42,070 nucleotides of DNA from an uncultured Thalassotalea sp. (lineage in GTDB: Bacteria > Pseudomonadota > Gammaproteobacteria > Enterobacterales > Alteromonadaceae), in assembly GCA_947502355.1 (NCBI GenBank), contig CANMZP010000031.1, forward strand, positions 1 through 42,070, read 5' to 3'. Made by a program: the position numbers and the translations under genes. Of the stretch, positions 28,119 to 37,390 are shown one piece after another; positions within the stretch are counted from its first letter, which is position 1; each line of letters starts with the position of its first letter. The notes beneath the pieces are model-generated. The model saw only the letters and a list, made by a program, of their open reading frames with translations. It was not told the DNA's origin and did no database searches.

Positions 28119-28150
28119 AAAAAAGCCGATAATCTCTTTTCGGCTTTTTT
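28119..28150. terminator. Bidirectional terminator between the Lrp-type and Sel1 genes
   Basis: AAAAAAGCCGA (28119-28129) and TCGGCTTTTTT (28140-28150) form a perfect 11-bp stem with a 10-nt loop and T-runs on both strands. Confidence 0.9.
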
Positions 28151-28169
28151 ATAATGGGTGTGGTATTAA

Positions 28170-28892
28170 TCAACTATCAAAAAGCGGATTCTTTTCGACT
28201 TTAGGTGACACTTTTAAATACAAGTCGTCGGCTCTTTCCATGCAACGTTTAATTTGTTCTCGCGATAGCATTTTAGAGTCCATATTCATACTTTTCTCAG
28301 CCGGTTTATAGGCATTAAATGCCGCAACACGATTCCAAATATACGACATTTCAATATCTTTGCTTACGCCTAAACCATCAAAGTAAAGAAGCGCCAGGTT
28401 AAATTGCGCTAAGGCATAGTTCTTCATTGCCGCTTCTTCATACCAAACGGCGGCTTTGCTATAACTTTGCGTGGTTACTTTACCTTCCTGGTACATAACG
28501 GCTAAGTTGAACTGTGCGGCAGGCAAGCCTTTATCCGCTGCTCTTCGTGTATATTCAAAACCTTGTCGGGGATTTTTTGGGGTGCCTTTACCTTGCAAGT
28601 ACATTTGCGCCAGCGCGAATTGCGCTTCGGCGATGCCTCGGTCGGCAGCGCGTTGATATAAGGCAAACGCTTGGGGTAAATCTCGTTCAACCCCAAAGCC
28701 ATTTTCATACAATTGTGCTTGTTGGAATAACGCTTCGGGCAAGCCTAATTCGACCAAAGGTTTTAATTCTTCAATGGCCGGCAGGAAGTCGCCTCGGTTG
28801 ATCATCTCAAGCGCCAAATCATAATCTTTTGCTTTAACTGGGGCGCTCGCAGCTAGCATTAGGAAAAGCATAATAGCTTGTTTTCTAAACAT
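28170..28892 (-). CDS. Secreted Sel1-repeat (TPR-like) protein
   Basis: A 240-residue protein with a signal peptide (FRKQAIMLFLMLAASAPVKA) and four to five Sel1-like repeats of 36 residues, for example ALFQQAQLYENGFGVERDLP, AQFALAQMYLQGKGTPKNPR, AQFNLAVMYQEGK and AQFNLALLYFDGLGVSKDIE. Such proteins act as protein-interaction scaffolds in the periplasm; the partner is unknown. The start at 28892 (ATG) is preferred to a TTG five codons upstream. It stands alone between the dnaKJ operon and the Lrp-type gene. Confidence 0.85.
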   Translation of the reverse strand: MFRKQAIMLFLMLAASAPVKAKDYDLALEMINRGDFLPAIEELKPLVELGLPEALFQQAQLYENGFGVERDLPQAFALYQRAADRGIAEAQFALAQMYLQGKGTPKNPRQGFEYTRRAADKGLPAAQFNLAVMYQEGKVTTQSYSKAAVWYEEAAMKNYALAQFNLALLYFDGLGVSKDIEMSYIWNRVAAFNAYKPAEKSMNMDSKMLSREQIKRCMERADDLYLKVSPKVEKNPLFDS

Positions 28893-29021
28893 AATTTGTA
28901 AACTCAATATTTCGCTATCTATAGTTTAGTAGGTAATTGATAATCCTACCATTAATAGAAAATAAATGATTGGGGAAATTATAAACATTTCTTTACAGCG
29001 AGTTTTCAATTTTAGATAGGC

Positions 29022-29050
29022 AAAAAAAAGGCTGCAAATCTGCAGCCTTT
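29022..29050 (-). terminator. Terminator of the dnaK-dnaJ operon
   Basis: AAAGGCTGCA (29027-29036) and TGCAGCCTTT (29041-29050) form a perfect 10-bp stem with loop AATC. On the minus strand it is followed by eight T in total (29022-29029). It begins 24 nt after the dnaJ stop. Confidence 0.93.
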
Positions 29051-29073
29051 CTTATGAGACATTTGAATTATAA

Positions 29074-30225
29074 TTACTTCAAGCTATCAAAGAACTTTTT
29101 AACACCGTCGAAGAAACCTTGTTCTTTCGGGCGGTATTTAGCTGCATCACGGCCTGTGCCCATGCTTTCATCTAATTGCTTAAGTAACGCCATTTGCTCA
29201 CTGGTTAAATTAACCGGTGTTTCAATCACGACTTTACACATTAGATCGCCAGTCACCTGACTGCGAACCGACTTAACACCTTTGCCACGTAAGCGGAACA
29301 TTTTGCCCGTTTGTGTCTCTTTTGGTATTTTCAGTTTTACTTTACCTTCAAGGGTAGGTACTTCAATTTCGCCACCTAATGCCGCTGCAGTAAAACCAAT
29401 TGGTACTTCACAGTAAAGATTGTTTTCATCACGAACAAAGATGTCGTGATCACGAACATTTACCTGTACGTATAAGTCGCCTGCTGGTGCGCCCATTTCA
29501 CCGGCTTCACCTTCACCCGATAAACGAATACGGTCACCTGTATCAACCCCGGCTGGAATTTTCGCAGATAAGGTTTTGGTTTTCTCAACACGGCCTTGAC
29601 CGCGACAAGACGTACACTTGTCTTTAATCACTTTACCGCGACCAGAACACGTAGGACACGTTTGCTGAACCGCAAACAAACCTTGACGCATTTGTACCTG
29701 ACCATGGCCATGACATGTTTGACATGTGGTAGCTGAAGAGCCTGATTTGGCACCGCTGCCGTTACAAGGTTCACAGTTAACGTATGTTGGTACTTTTAAC
29801 TCAACTGTTTTACCTTTAACCGCCTCTTCTAAAGACATGTCTAGGTTGTAACGTAAGTCGCTACCTCGCTGTGCACGAGACTGACCACGGCCACCACGAC
29901 CACCGCCACCAAAAATGTCACTAAATATATCGTCAAAGCCACCGCCACCAAAGCCGCCAAAACCGCCGCCGCCGAAACCGCCACCGCCGTGACCACCTTG
30001 CTCAAAGGCCGCATGACCGTATTGGTCATAAGCTGCACGCTTTTGCGAGTCGTTAAGCACTTCGTAAGCTTCTTTCACTTCTTTGAATTGCTCTTCCTTT
30101 GATTTATCACCTTTAGTACGATCCGGGTGAAACTTCATCGCTAAGCGTTTATAAGCTTTTTTAATTTCTCGTTCGCCAGCATCTTTAGCAACACCAAGAA
30201 CTTCGTAATAATCGCGTTTTGACAT
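29074..30225 (-). CDS. dnaJ: Chaperone DnaJ
   Basis: The Hsp40 co-chaperone delivers substrates to DnaK and stimulates its ATPase. The 383-residue product has the J domain with HPD (33-35), a Gly/Phe-rich region (about 76-115), four CxxCxGxG zinc-finger repeats ([32 protein letters not shown]) and the C-terminal substrate-binding domains. It lies 97 nt downstream of dnaK. A short imperfect hairpin (30265-30287) lies between them and could lower read-through. Confidence 0.97.
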   Translation of the reverse strand: MSKRDYYEVLGVAKDAGEREIKKAYKRLAMKFHPDRTKGDKSKEEQFKEVKEAYEVLNDSQKRAAYDQYGHAAFEQGGHGGGGFGGGGFGGFGGGGFDDIFSDIFGGGGRGGRGQSRAQRGSDLRYNLDMSLEEAVKGKTVELKVPTYVNCEPCNGSGAKSGSSATTCQTCHGHGQVQMRQGLFAVQQTCPTCSGRGKVIKDKCTSCRGQGRVEKTKTLSAKIPAGVDTGDRIRLSGEGEAGEMGAPAGDLYVQVNVRDHDIFVRDENNLYCEVPIGFTAAALGGEIEVPTLEGKVKLKIPKETQTGKMFRLRGKGVKSVRSQVTGDLMCKVVIETPVNLTSEQMALLKQLDESMGTGRDAAKYRPKEQGFFDGVKKFFDSLK

Positions 30226-30322
30226 ATTTTTACTTACTTCAAACTCAAATTTTATAAATAATAAAGCGCCGGGTTAATACCAGCGCTCTATTCATACAGA
30301 CATTCTTACTTAAGAGTGCTGG

Positions 30323-32254
30323 TTATTTTTTGTCGTCTTTAACTTCTTCAAATTCAGCGTCAACAACGTCGTCTGCAGGAGCTGCTTGCTCTTGTGCAGG
30401 AGCGCCTTCAGGAGCAGCACCGCCTTGCGCAGCTTGTGCTTTGGCTTGGGCTAATTCCATTAACTTGCTTGAAGCTTCCATAACCGCTTGAGATTTTGCA
30501 TCAATGGCTTCTTTGTCGTCGCCTTTGATTGCTTCTTCAAGCTCTTTAAGCGCTGCTTCAATCTTGTCTTTGTCTTCCGCTGGAAGCTCGTCACCGGCTT
30601 CAGTGATTTGCGTACGAGTCGCGTGAACCATGCCATCAGCTTGGTTACGAGCTGTTACTAGCTCTTCAAACTTAGCATCCGCATCAGCGTTTGCTTCCGC
30701 ATCGCGTACCATTGACTCTACTTCATCATCTGATAAACCAGAAGACGCTTTAATGGTGATCTTCTGCTCTTTACCTGTGTTCTTGTCTTTTGCAGTTACG
30801 TGCAAGATACCATCAGCATCGATATCGAAAGTTACTTCGATTTGTGGCATGCCACGTGGTGCTGCGTCGATACCTTCAAGGTTAAACTGACCTAAAGATT
30901 TGTTTAACGAAGCTTGCTTACGCTCACCTTGAACAACGTGTACTGTTACAGCAGACTGGTTGTCTTCAGCCGTTGAGAACGTTTGCGACTGTTTTGTAGG
31001 GATAGTCGTGTTTTTATCGATAACCTTAGTCATCACACCACCCATAGTCTCAATACCTAGAGATAATGGCGTAACGTCTAGTAGAAGAACGTCTGTAACG
31101 TCACCAGAAAGAACACCAGCTTGTACTGCTGCACCAGAAGCTACGGCTTCATCAGGGTTAACGTCTTTACGAGGTTCTTTACCGAAGAAGTCAGATACAA
31201 TTTTTTGTACCATAGGCATACGTGTTTGACCACCAACCATGATTACATCGGTAATTTCAGATGTTGAAAGGTCTGCATCTGCTAAAGCTGTTTTTAATGG
31301 CTCTAGCGTTGCTTTAACCATGTCTTCAACTAATGATTCTAACTTAGCACGCGTTACTTTGATGTTCATGTGCTTAGGACCTGAAGCATCGGCTGTGATG
31401 TACGGTAAGTTAACATCGGTTTGTTGTGCAGAAGAAAGCTCACATTTTGCTTTTTCAGCTGCTTCTTTCAGACGCTGCATCGCAAGTGGATCACTTGTTA
31501 AGTCCATGCCTGATTCTTTCTTGAATTCGGCTACTAGGTAGTTGATTAAACGGTTATCGAAATCTTCACCACCTAAGTGCGTGTCACCGTTAGTCGCTAA
31601 TACTTCAAACGTGTGCTCGCCTTCAACTTCATCGATTTCGATGATAGAGATATCGAATGTACCACCACCTAAGTCGTATACAGCAACAACGCGGTCACCT
31701 TCTTGTTTGTCCATGCCGTAAGCAAGAGCAGCAGCCGTTGGCTCGTTGATGATACGTTTAACATCAAGACCTGCGATACGACCAGCATCTTTTGTTGCTT
31801 GACGTTGTGAGTCGTTGAAGTAAGCTGGTACAGTGATTACCGCTTCAGTTACTGCTTCACCTAAGAAGTCTTCCGCAGTTTTCTTCATTTTCTTTAATAC
31901 TTCTGCAGAAACTTGTGGTGGAGCCATTTGCTCACCTTTTGCTTCTACCCAAGCATCGCCATTGTCTGCTTTTTTGATGGCAAACGGCATAATTTCGATG
32001 TCACGTTGAACTTCTTTATCTTCAAAACGACGACCAATTAAACGCTTGATAGCAAATAAAGTGTTTTCTGGGTTTGTCACTGATTGACGTTTTGCTGGTT
32101 GACCAACTAAAGTTTCACCTTCTGCTGTGTATGCGATGATAGAAGGAGTAGTACGGTCGCCTTCTGCGTTTTCAATTACACGAACACTGTCGCCATCTAG
32201 AACAGCAACACATGAGTTTGTTGTCCCTAGGTCAATACCAATAATTTTGCCCAT
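30323..32254 (-). CDS. dnaK: Chaperone DnaK (Hsp70)
   Basis: The ATP-dependent chaperone works with DnaJ and GrpE. The 643-residue product has the actin-type ATP site ([13 protein letters not shown], then [15 protein letters not shown] and [12 protein letters not shown]), the peptide-binding domain, and the C-terminal EEVKDDKK tail. GGAG directly before MGKIIGID sets the start at 32254; the longer frame from a TTG is not needed. Expression should be heat-induced from the sigma-32-type promoter upstream. grpE lies about 5.4 kb away, separated by accessory genes. Confidence 0.98.
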   Translation of the reverse strand: MGKIIGIDLGTTNSCVAVLDGDSVRVIENAEGDRTTPSIIAYTAEGETLVGQPAKRQSVTNPENTLFAIKRLIGRRFEDKEVQRDIEIMPFAIKKADNGDAWVEAKGEQMAPPQVSAEVLKKMKKTAEDFLGEAVTEAVITVPAYFNDSQRQATKDAGRIAGLDVKRIINEPTAAALAYGMDKQEGDRVVAVYDLGGGTFDISIIEIDEVEGEHTFEVLATNGDTHLGGEDFDNRLINYLVAEFKKESGMDLTSDPLAMQRLKEAAEKAKCELSSAQQTDVNLPYITADASGPKHMNIKVTRAKLESLVEDMVKATLEPLKTALADADLSTSEITDVIMVGGQTRMPMVQKIVSDFFGKEPRKDVNPDEAVASGAAVQAGVLSGDVTDVLLLDVTPLSLGIETMGGVMTKVIDKNTTIPTKQSQTFSTAEDNQSAVTVHVVQGERKQASLNKSLGQFNLEGIDAAPRGMPQIEVTFDIDADGILHVTAKDKNTGKEQKITIKASSGLSDDEVESMVRDAEANADADAKFEELVTARNQADGMVHATRTQITEAGDELPAEDKDKIEAALKELEEAIKGDDKEAIDAKSQAVMEASSKLMELAQAKAQAAQGGAAPEGAPAQEQAAPADDVVDAEFEEVKDDKK

Positions 32255-32304
32255 CTTGAGGATCTCCAATAAAAATAAATCAGTTAATTCTTTAATAACT
32301 CAGT

Positions 32305-32333
32305 AAGTGGGGTAAGTTAAAATCGTTTTCAAT
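32305..32333 (-). promoter_or_regulatory. Sigma-32-type heat-shock promoter of dnaK
   Basis: On the minus strand ATTGAAA (32327-32333) is followed after 14 nt by CCCCACTT (32305-32312). The consensus is CTTGAAA, 11-16 nt, CCCCATNT. The mRNA would start near 32298, leaving a leader of about 45 nt. Confidence 0.82.
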
Positions 32334-32450
32334 GGCAAATTGAAAAAAAATTAAAAAAAATTGGATTTTATTGGCAATTTTACCGGTTAAGCGCCGCTGA
32401 AAGTGGAAAATGGCTGTATAGCGACGCAGTTCTATTTTATATACTCATCT

Positions 32451-33500
32451 TTATGACTCTTCGTTACCAAAGATTTTATCCTCGTCTTGGTCGCGATATT
32501 GCTCAATGACTTTCTGAATTTGCTCCCGACAGGCAACAAATGCTGGCACCAGATCAGGGTCAAAATATTGACCAGATTTTTCCTGTAAGAAATCCAACGC
32601 CGCATCAATGCTCCATGCCTCTTTATATGGGCGCTCAGATGTTAAGGCATCAAACACATCGGCAATCGCTACAATGCGTGCACTTAGTGGAATATCGTAC
32701 CCTTTTAACTGATTGGGATAACCACTGCCATCAAAACGTTCATGATGGTATAAGCACACCTCTCTAGCTAACGACATTAAATCTGAGTTATGGCTGCCCA
32801 ATATATCTGAGCCGTATTGAACATGACGCTGCATTTCATGCCATTCCTTAGCGTCAAGTTTGCCGGGTTTTAAAAGAATACTATCAGCAATGCCTATTTT
32901 GCCAATATCGTGCATGGGCGCAGCAGAATAAAGTAAATCAGCCCAATCCTGGTTGGCCTCTATTTTTTCAGCGAGGAATTTTGAATACAAACTCATCCGG
33001 ATAACATGCATGCCGGTTTCATTATCTTTATATTCGGCAGCGCGACCAAGACGTCGAATAATTTCCAGTTGGGTTATTTCCAATTGTTCAGTGCGAGCCC
33101 TTACCTTTCTTTCGAGTTCTCGTTGCTGAGAATACAAAGCTAAATGTGTTTCAACGCGGGCTTTAACAATGGCAACGCTCACTGGTTTGGTGATGTAATC
33201 GACCGCACCAAGCTGAAAACCTATGGTTTCATCCTGTATTTCGGATTTTGCCGTAACAAATATGACAGGAATGTCTGAGGTGACCGGATTTGATTTTAAT
33301 TGCCGGCAAACTTCATGCCCATCCATCCCTGGCATCATCACATCAAGCAAAATTAAATCCGGTTTCTGTTTTTTGACAATACGCAGGGCTAACTCGCCAT
33401 TTAAAGCCGCCTTTATTTTATAATGCGGTCGTAAAATCCCATTAAGAACATCAATGTTATCAGCATTGTCGTCCACGACTAAAATTGTTGCTAAATCCAT
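32451..33500 (-). CDS. Response regulator with HD-GYP cyclic-di-GMP phosphodiesterase domain
   Basis: A 349-residue two-domain protein. The receiver domain (about 5-120) has the acidic pair in VVDDN, phospho-acceptor Asp53 in LLDVMMPGMDG and Lys105 in YITKPVS. A coiled linker (122-150) leads to an HD-GYP domain with HDIGK (197-201) and HHERFDGSGYP (252-262), the residues expected of an active c-di-GMP hydrolase. Its ATG overlaps the stop of a 48-codon ORF (TAATG), implying translational coupling. No kinase gene is nearby. It lies on the same strand as, and downstream of, a gene apparently under a c-di-GMP riboswitch. Confidence 0.93.
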   Translation of the reverse strand: MDLATILVVDDNADNIDVLNGILRPHYKIKAALNGELALRIVKKQKPDLILLDVMMPGMDGHEVCRQLKSNPVTSDIPVIFVTAKSEIQDETIGFQLGAVDYITKPVSVAIVKARVETHLALYSQQRELERKVRARTEQLEITQLEIIRRLGRAAEYKDNETGMHVIRMSLYSKFLAEKIEANQDWADLLYSAAPMHDIGKIGIADSILLKPGKLDAKEWHEMQRHVQYGSDILGSHNSDLMSLAREVCLYHHERFDGSGYPNQLKGYDIPLSARIVAIADVFDALTSERPYKEAWSIDAALDFLQEKSGQYFDPDLVPAFVACREQIQKVIEQYRDQDEDKIFGNEES

Positions 33501-33646
33501 TATTCTACTTCCAAACTATGTTGCAGCATAAACTCCTTTACCAACGCCATGGCGGCGTCAAAGTCGTACTCATCGACCTTTATCAGGATTTGCTTAAAAT
33601 ATGCTTTATGTTCATGCAAATCAACAGTAAGCGATTCATTTACCAT
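33500..33646 (-). CDS. 48-residue ORF coupled to the HD-GYP regulator
   Basis: MVNESLTVDLHEHKAYFKQI continues to a second, amphipathic helix (YDFDAAMALVKEFML). The stop TAA overlaps the next ATG as TAATG. The helical pattern with YDFDAAMALV resembles the last helices of Hpt domains or C-terminal tails of hybrid sensor kinases. It may therefore be a small regulatory partner or the remaining 3' end of a lost kinase gene. The frame stays open to 33688 but with no better start. TATACT upstream (near 33675) could be a -10, so it may be transcribed. No strong ribosome binding site. Confidence 0.5.
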   Translation of the reverse strand: MVNESLTVDLHEHKAYFKQILIKVDEYDFDAAMALVKEFMLQHSLEVE

Positions 33647-33906
33647 TAAATTTTCTTTATCAAGCAGACTAAAGTATATAAACAACAAACGAAATTGCGA
33701 CTTTGTGCGTTAAACTAATAAGTTAGATTGATTGACCGCGCGTTTAAAAGCCAAGTTAATTCAGCCTTCAACTTGAGATTTACGGCATCGAGCTACCAAG
33801 ATAAATTTTAGACATATCAAATTGAATAGCCCTTGCTCATATAACCAAGCATTAGGCATCGCAAGACTGGCAAGCGGACTCGCTAGGCTCTGCTATAGGT
33901 TCCAGG

Positions 33907-34111
33907 TATTCATTCTCCAACTTTCGCTAGGGCGGAGTATGGACAATAAATTTTGGAGTGACGGCGTACATTTATTAACTATGCGCTAAGCGCATGAATA
34001 GAATAAATTTTATACCAGTCAAATTGATTTTTTGATCTAATATATGGGCACTTTTTCCAATAATAATTTTATAAATGACATCGCTCAAAGCTACCGATGT
34101 CTTTCAGTCTG
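33907..34111 (+). repeat. Dispersed direct repeat, copy A
   Basis: Begins TATTCATTCTCCAAC and shares TTCGCTAGG, TGGACA, TGACGGCGTA, ATTTATTAA, TACCA, GATCTA, AATGACATC and GTCTTTC in the same order and orientation with copy B at 37391-37559. Copy A has about 33 extra bases containing the perfect palindrome ATGCGCT-A-AGCGCAT (33981-33995). No coding potential. The two copies bracket the 944-residue gene and its riboswitch. Confidence 0.8.
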
Positions 34112-34140
34112 TCGGCTTTTCTGGCTTCGCCGAGCAAACC

Positions 34141-34174
34141 AAAAAAAACTAGAAGTATAAACTTCTAGTTTTTT
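34141..34174. terminator. Terminator of the 944-residue gene
   Basis: AAAAAACTAGAAGT (34143-34156) and ACTTCTAGTTTTTT (34161-34174) form a perfect 14-bp stem with loop ATAA and T-runs on both strands. It starts 25 nt after the stop codon and should separate this gene from the HD-GYP operon. Confidence 0.92.
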
Positions 34175-34198
34175 AATATGGTTGAGTTTAATAAACGA

Positions 34199-37033
34199 CT
34201 ATCTATAACTAATAATCAATTTGGGAGCCGCAGCGGGGTTATTATCAAATGAAGTAGCAACACGCTTGCCTTCACCCTTAATTAAAATTGTTATCGCATT
34301 ACCTTCTGTCCAATTTGATTGCGATAATACCTCATTGATTACGTCAGCCATATTAGGTGATAATTGATCAGCACCAGACTCCTGTGCTTGTGACCATGCA
34401 TTCACATTCCAGACCATTTGACTGTTTGTCGTAACACGGTTGCTCAAGTTAAATGATTCACCAGAGATAGGCATTGAATCAGCGGATAACTCAGCGGTAA
34501 ACTCTAGCTGTGTCGAACCGTCATCTGTCTCATCGGCTTGAAATTGAATTCGCGCATCTACAACATTTGCATTAGCTGGCAAATTTAATTCTGTAAATCG
34601 TAAACCGATCACCTGACTATCACCATCAACAACCATTTCTAAATCACTGCTCGATGTATTAATATCACCAGTTATTTGCTCTTCAACATCATCTTGAGAA
34701 GCTGAAATGACTTTAGTTAACGTATTCACAGGCTCTTCTTCAGGCAATTGATAGTTAACAATTAACTTAGGTGCTAGGTCTGGGTTTGAATCAAACGAAG
34801 TGGCTACTCGTCTACCTTCACCACTAATCACTAAGACAACAGAGTTACCTTCATACCAGTCGGTGTTTGTTACAACGGGTTGGATCACTGCGCTTAAATC
34901 GGGTGTCTGTTGTGCCGCTTCAGCATCACCAGCAAAATACCAAGGCTCAGGAGACCAAAGAACTTGTTCACTGTGTAGTATACGATTACTTACATTAAAC
35001 GATGTTTTACTAAAGCTAGCTGCATTTCCCGAATTTTCAGTAGAAATAATTAACTCTGTAGATTCATTGTTGGCTCTATGTGCCGTAAACTGCACATATG
35101 CATTGGTAATTATCGCATTTTGCGGTACTTGTAAGTTTGAGAATCTTAAGCCAATCATTTGCGTATCACTATCTTGAACAAGCTCAAGATCTGAACTGCT
35201 GGCACTAATATAACCTGAAGCTCTTTCTTCTACATCATCTCCACCTTTTGCAATCACAGCGGTAGCAGTATATGTAGTAACTTCATTGCCTGGATTTTCA
35301 ATAACGGTATCGTCTTCTTCACCATCATTAGGTTCTTCAACAGGAACAGTAGAATCGTAATCACCGTATTCGATAATTAATGTAGGAGCACCAGATAAAG
35401 AGCCATTAAAAGACTCAGCAACCCTTTTGCCAGTTCCTGAAATCATAAACGCCATACTATTACTTGGGATCCAAGTATTTAAATTTACGATTTCTTGAAC
35501 TAACTCTTTTAGATTTTCAGTACGCTGTGCGGCTGCACGCTCACCTTTGAAAACCCAAGGAGTTGGTGCCCAATCAACACGACTAAATGTCTGCTGACGG
35601 TTGGTAATGTTATTCGTACTAGAAGAATAAGTGAACGGGGTAGAGTTAAGCTCACCATGAATCGTTAGTAACGTCTCTTCACTATCCGTTTCATCAGCTT
35701 GAAATTGGATATAAGCATTATTGATTTTTGCGTTTTGTGGGATATTAATTTGATTAAATTTCAAACCAACTACTTGGTTATCTCCATCAACAACTAATTC
35801 GAGATCAGAACTTGAACGGGAAATGTCACCGTCAGAGCTTTCTTCTGCGTCATCAGATGATGCGTTAATAGCGACTTCAATCCGCCCACTAGATGGTGGA
35901 CCTGCCGACTCATCTTGGATAAGTAAATTATAGGCACCTAACTCACCGTACCCACCATGACTCATTACATCAATATAATAGTTACCAGCAGCTAGGTCCA
36001 TAACGGGTAAATATTCCATATTAATATTGTCAGTATTAACTTCTGCAACGAGGTTACTTTCACTATCAAACAAACGAACAATAACATCGACGGCAGAAAC
36101 GCCTTTTGGTGTAGCAACTATGTGCATATCACCACCAGACCACTCTACGCTAAAGCTGTCTTTATCATCAGGACGTTCGATGATCCCTGATGCTGTCCAG
36201 TTCATTTCAGAATTGACGTTAATTGGTGTAGCCGTTTCATCATGAACCTGAAGATGATCATCAACTCGATAACCATCCCCCATATAATCAGTTCCTGCTA
36301 CAGCAAGAATACGCTTTTGTATAACTTCCAAATCATCTTGTAAGTCGACACATTTATTTGACCCATCGTGATCACCATAACGCCATCCATTGACAAGACC
36401 ACCACCAGATCCCATTACAGCACCACGTTGGCCATCAAAACTAGGTGAATCAACTAACTTTTGGAAAGTCCCATCAGTACATACCCCTTGATGTTTTAGA
36501 CCAAAGTTATGCCCTATTTCAGAAGCAGCCGTTCTGTTCTTGTTACTTGCCTCGATTCGAGAACGATTTCCGGCAGAATAACTCCTTGCATATTCAGGGT
36601 TCACTGAGATACCTGAACCGCCAACATAGCCCTTACCACCGGCATAATCTTGAGTAATAATGATCCAAGCAGCTGCTGTCGAATTTTGTCTTACAGAGAT
36701 GTCAGTAGTTACATTAACATCAAACATTGAAAAATATTCATCAATATTATTAACCGCATTTATAATATCTTTTTGCTCTGCAGCATCAAAAGTCAGCGGG
36801 TTTCCGTCGCTACCTTCATCTGAATTGCGGTTGTAACCACTTAACACTTCACCATCATGACTGTACACACCACCATCAAAATCAAGATAAATCGCGACAG
36901 GGGCACCAGGATTGGTTTGGAGAATAGGAATACCGGCATCGGTATAAGTTAAAGAATCATCATCTTGCGCGATAACACTGCTAGACGAAAGAGCGAATAA
37001 AACAGCTGAAGTTAACATTGAAACATTTGTCAT
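34199..37033 (-). CDS. Secreted multidomain protein: inactive-looking metzincin domain, PPC-like domain, three repeated beta-rich modules
   Basis: 944 residues. Signal peptide with cleavage near VIA-Q (residue 22). Residues ~45-255 look like a metzincin-type zinc protease, but the expected HExxHxxGxxH reads SEIGHNFGLKH (171-181): His175 and His181 are kept and the first ligand is Ser171. A Met-turn-like AVMGSG follows at 206-211. Residues ~285-375 resemble a PPC (pre-peptidase C-terminal) domain. Three modules of about 173 residues (385-557, 588-761, 771-944) repeat DDxEE, SSSDLEL, GLRF, AYIQF and a closing LIIxY, probably beta-sandwiches of carbohydrate-binding (CBM96/DNRLRE-like) type. No sorting signal is seen at the C-terminus. 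A likely c-di-GMP riboswitch lies in the leader. Role as adhesin or matrix protein is inferred. Confidence 0.88.
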   Translation of the reverse strand: MTNVSMLTSAVLFALSSSSVIAQDDDSLTYTDAGIPILQTNPGAPVAIYLDFDGGVYSHDGEVLSGYNRNSDEGSDGNPLTFDAAEQKDIINAVNNIDEYFSMFDVNVTTDISVRQNSTAAAWIIITQDYAGGKGYVGGSGISVNPEYARSYSAGNRSRIEASNKNRTAASEIGHNFGLKHQGVCTDGTFQKLVDSPSFDGQRGAVMGSGGGLVNGWRYGDHDGSNKCVDLQDDLEVIQKRILAVAGTDYMGDGYRVDDHLQVHDETATPINVNSEMNWTASGIIERPDDKDSFSVEWSGGDMHIVATPKGVSAVDVIVRLFDSESNLVAEVNTDNINMEYLPVMDLAAGNYYIDVMSHGGYGELGAYNLLIQDESAGPPSSGRIEVAINASSDDAEESSDGDISRSSSDLELVVDGDNQVVGLKFNQINIPQNAKINNAYIQFQADETDSEETLLTIHGELNSTPFTYSSSTNNITNRQQTFSRVDWAPTPWVFKGERAAAQRTENLKELVQEIVNLNTWIPSNSMAFMISGTGKRVAESFNGSLSGAPTLIIEYGDYDSTVPVEEPNDGEEDDTVIENPGNEVTTYTATAVIAKGGDDVEERASGYISASSSDLELVQDSDTQMIGLRFSNLQVPQNAIITNAYVQFTAHRANNESTELIISTENSGNAASFSKTSFNVSNRILHSEQVLWSPEPWYFAGDAEAAQQTPDLSAVIQPVVTNTDWYEGNSVVLVISGEGRRVATSFDSNPDLAPKLIVNYQLPEEEPVNTLTKVISASQDDVEEQITGDINTSSSDLEMVVDGDSQVIGLRFTELNLPANANVVDARIQFQADETDDGSTQLEFTAELSADSMPISGESFNLSNRVTTNSQMVWNVNAWSQAQESGADQLSPNMADVINEVLSQSNWTEGNAITILIKGEGKRVATSFDNNPAAAPKLIISYR

Positions 37034-37122
37034 TGAACACCTAATTTATATTTGAAAATATTAGAATTGAATTTAAATAGGCGATTTGAATAATTGATGT
37101 ATAAACAACAATTTAATACTAG

Positions 37123-37207
37123 AAATCGCAACCCCACGACCGTATGCACTGCACTTAGGCTGGTAGCTTTGCGCGTATAAGTTTTCACCTATACTTGCCA
37201 ACGACAA
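37123..37207 (-). promoter_or_regulatory. Cyclic-di-GMP-I (GEMM-I) riboswitch in the leader of the 944-residue gene
   Basis: Read on the minus strand from about 37207: GGCAAGTATAGGT-GAAA-ACTTATAC forms the P2 hairpin with a GNRA tetraloop (37183-37186). CGCAAAGC follows (37166-37173), then P3 with the tetraloop receptor halves CCTAAG (37154-37159) and TACGG (37140-37144), then GTGGGGTTGCG. Order and spacing match the V. cholerae Vc2 aptamer (CGCAAAGCC, GGCCTAAA, GGTAGGTAGCGGGGTT). P1 is short and less clear. The aptamer ends about 90 nt before the start codon. The 3' segment GCGATTT (37123-37129) can pair instead with AAATCGC (37081-37087), a possible switching element. Confidence 0.85.
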
Positions 37208-37226
37208 CATAATAACAATAAAGCTT

Positions 37227-37254
37227 AATGTAAGATAGAATGATTGCGCGACAA
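37227..37254 (-). promoter_or_regulatory. Possible promoter ahead of the riboswitch
   Basis: On the minus strand TTGTCG (37249-37254), a 16-nt spacer and TACATT (37227-37232) each match consensus at 4 of 6. The start near 37220 would put the aptamer about 13 nt into the transcript. Confidence 0.4.
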
Positions 37255-37390
37255 CTTGTTAAATCAATGTTAACGTGCAATATAGTTATTTAATATCAGT
37301 GTGATAAGAATACCGTAGGTGCTGAATCAAAAACGACATGATTTAACAGCAAGTTCAGAAAAACACATTTTTACTGGAGGAGGTTATAGA
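37255..37390. other. AT-rich spacer upstream of the riboswitch promoter
   Basis: No gene, RNA or clear site is seen between the putative promoter and repeat copy B. Confidence 0.35.

Noticed and set aside
34199-37033. Active secreted metalloprotease
   Set aside because: The first zinc ligand of HExxHxxGxxH is Ser, so catalysis cannot be assumed; described instead as metzincin-like.
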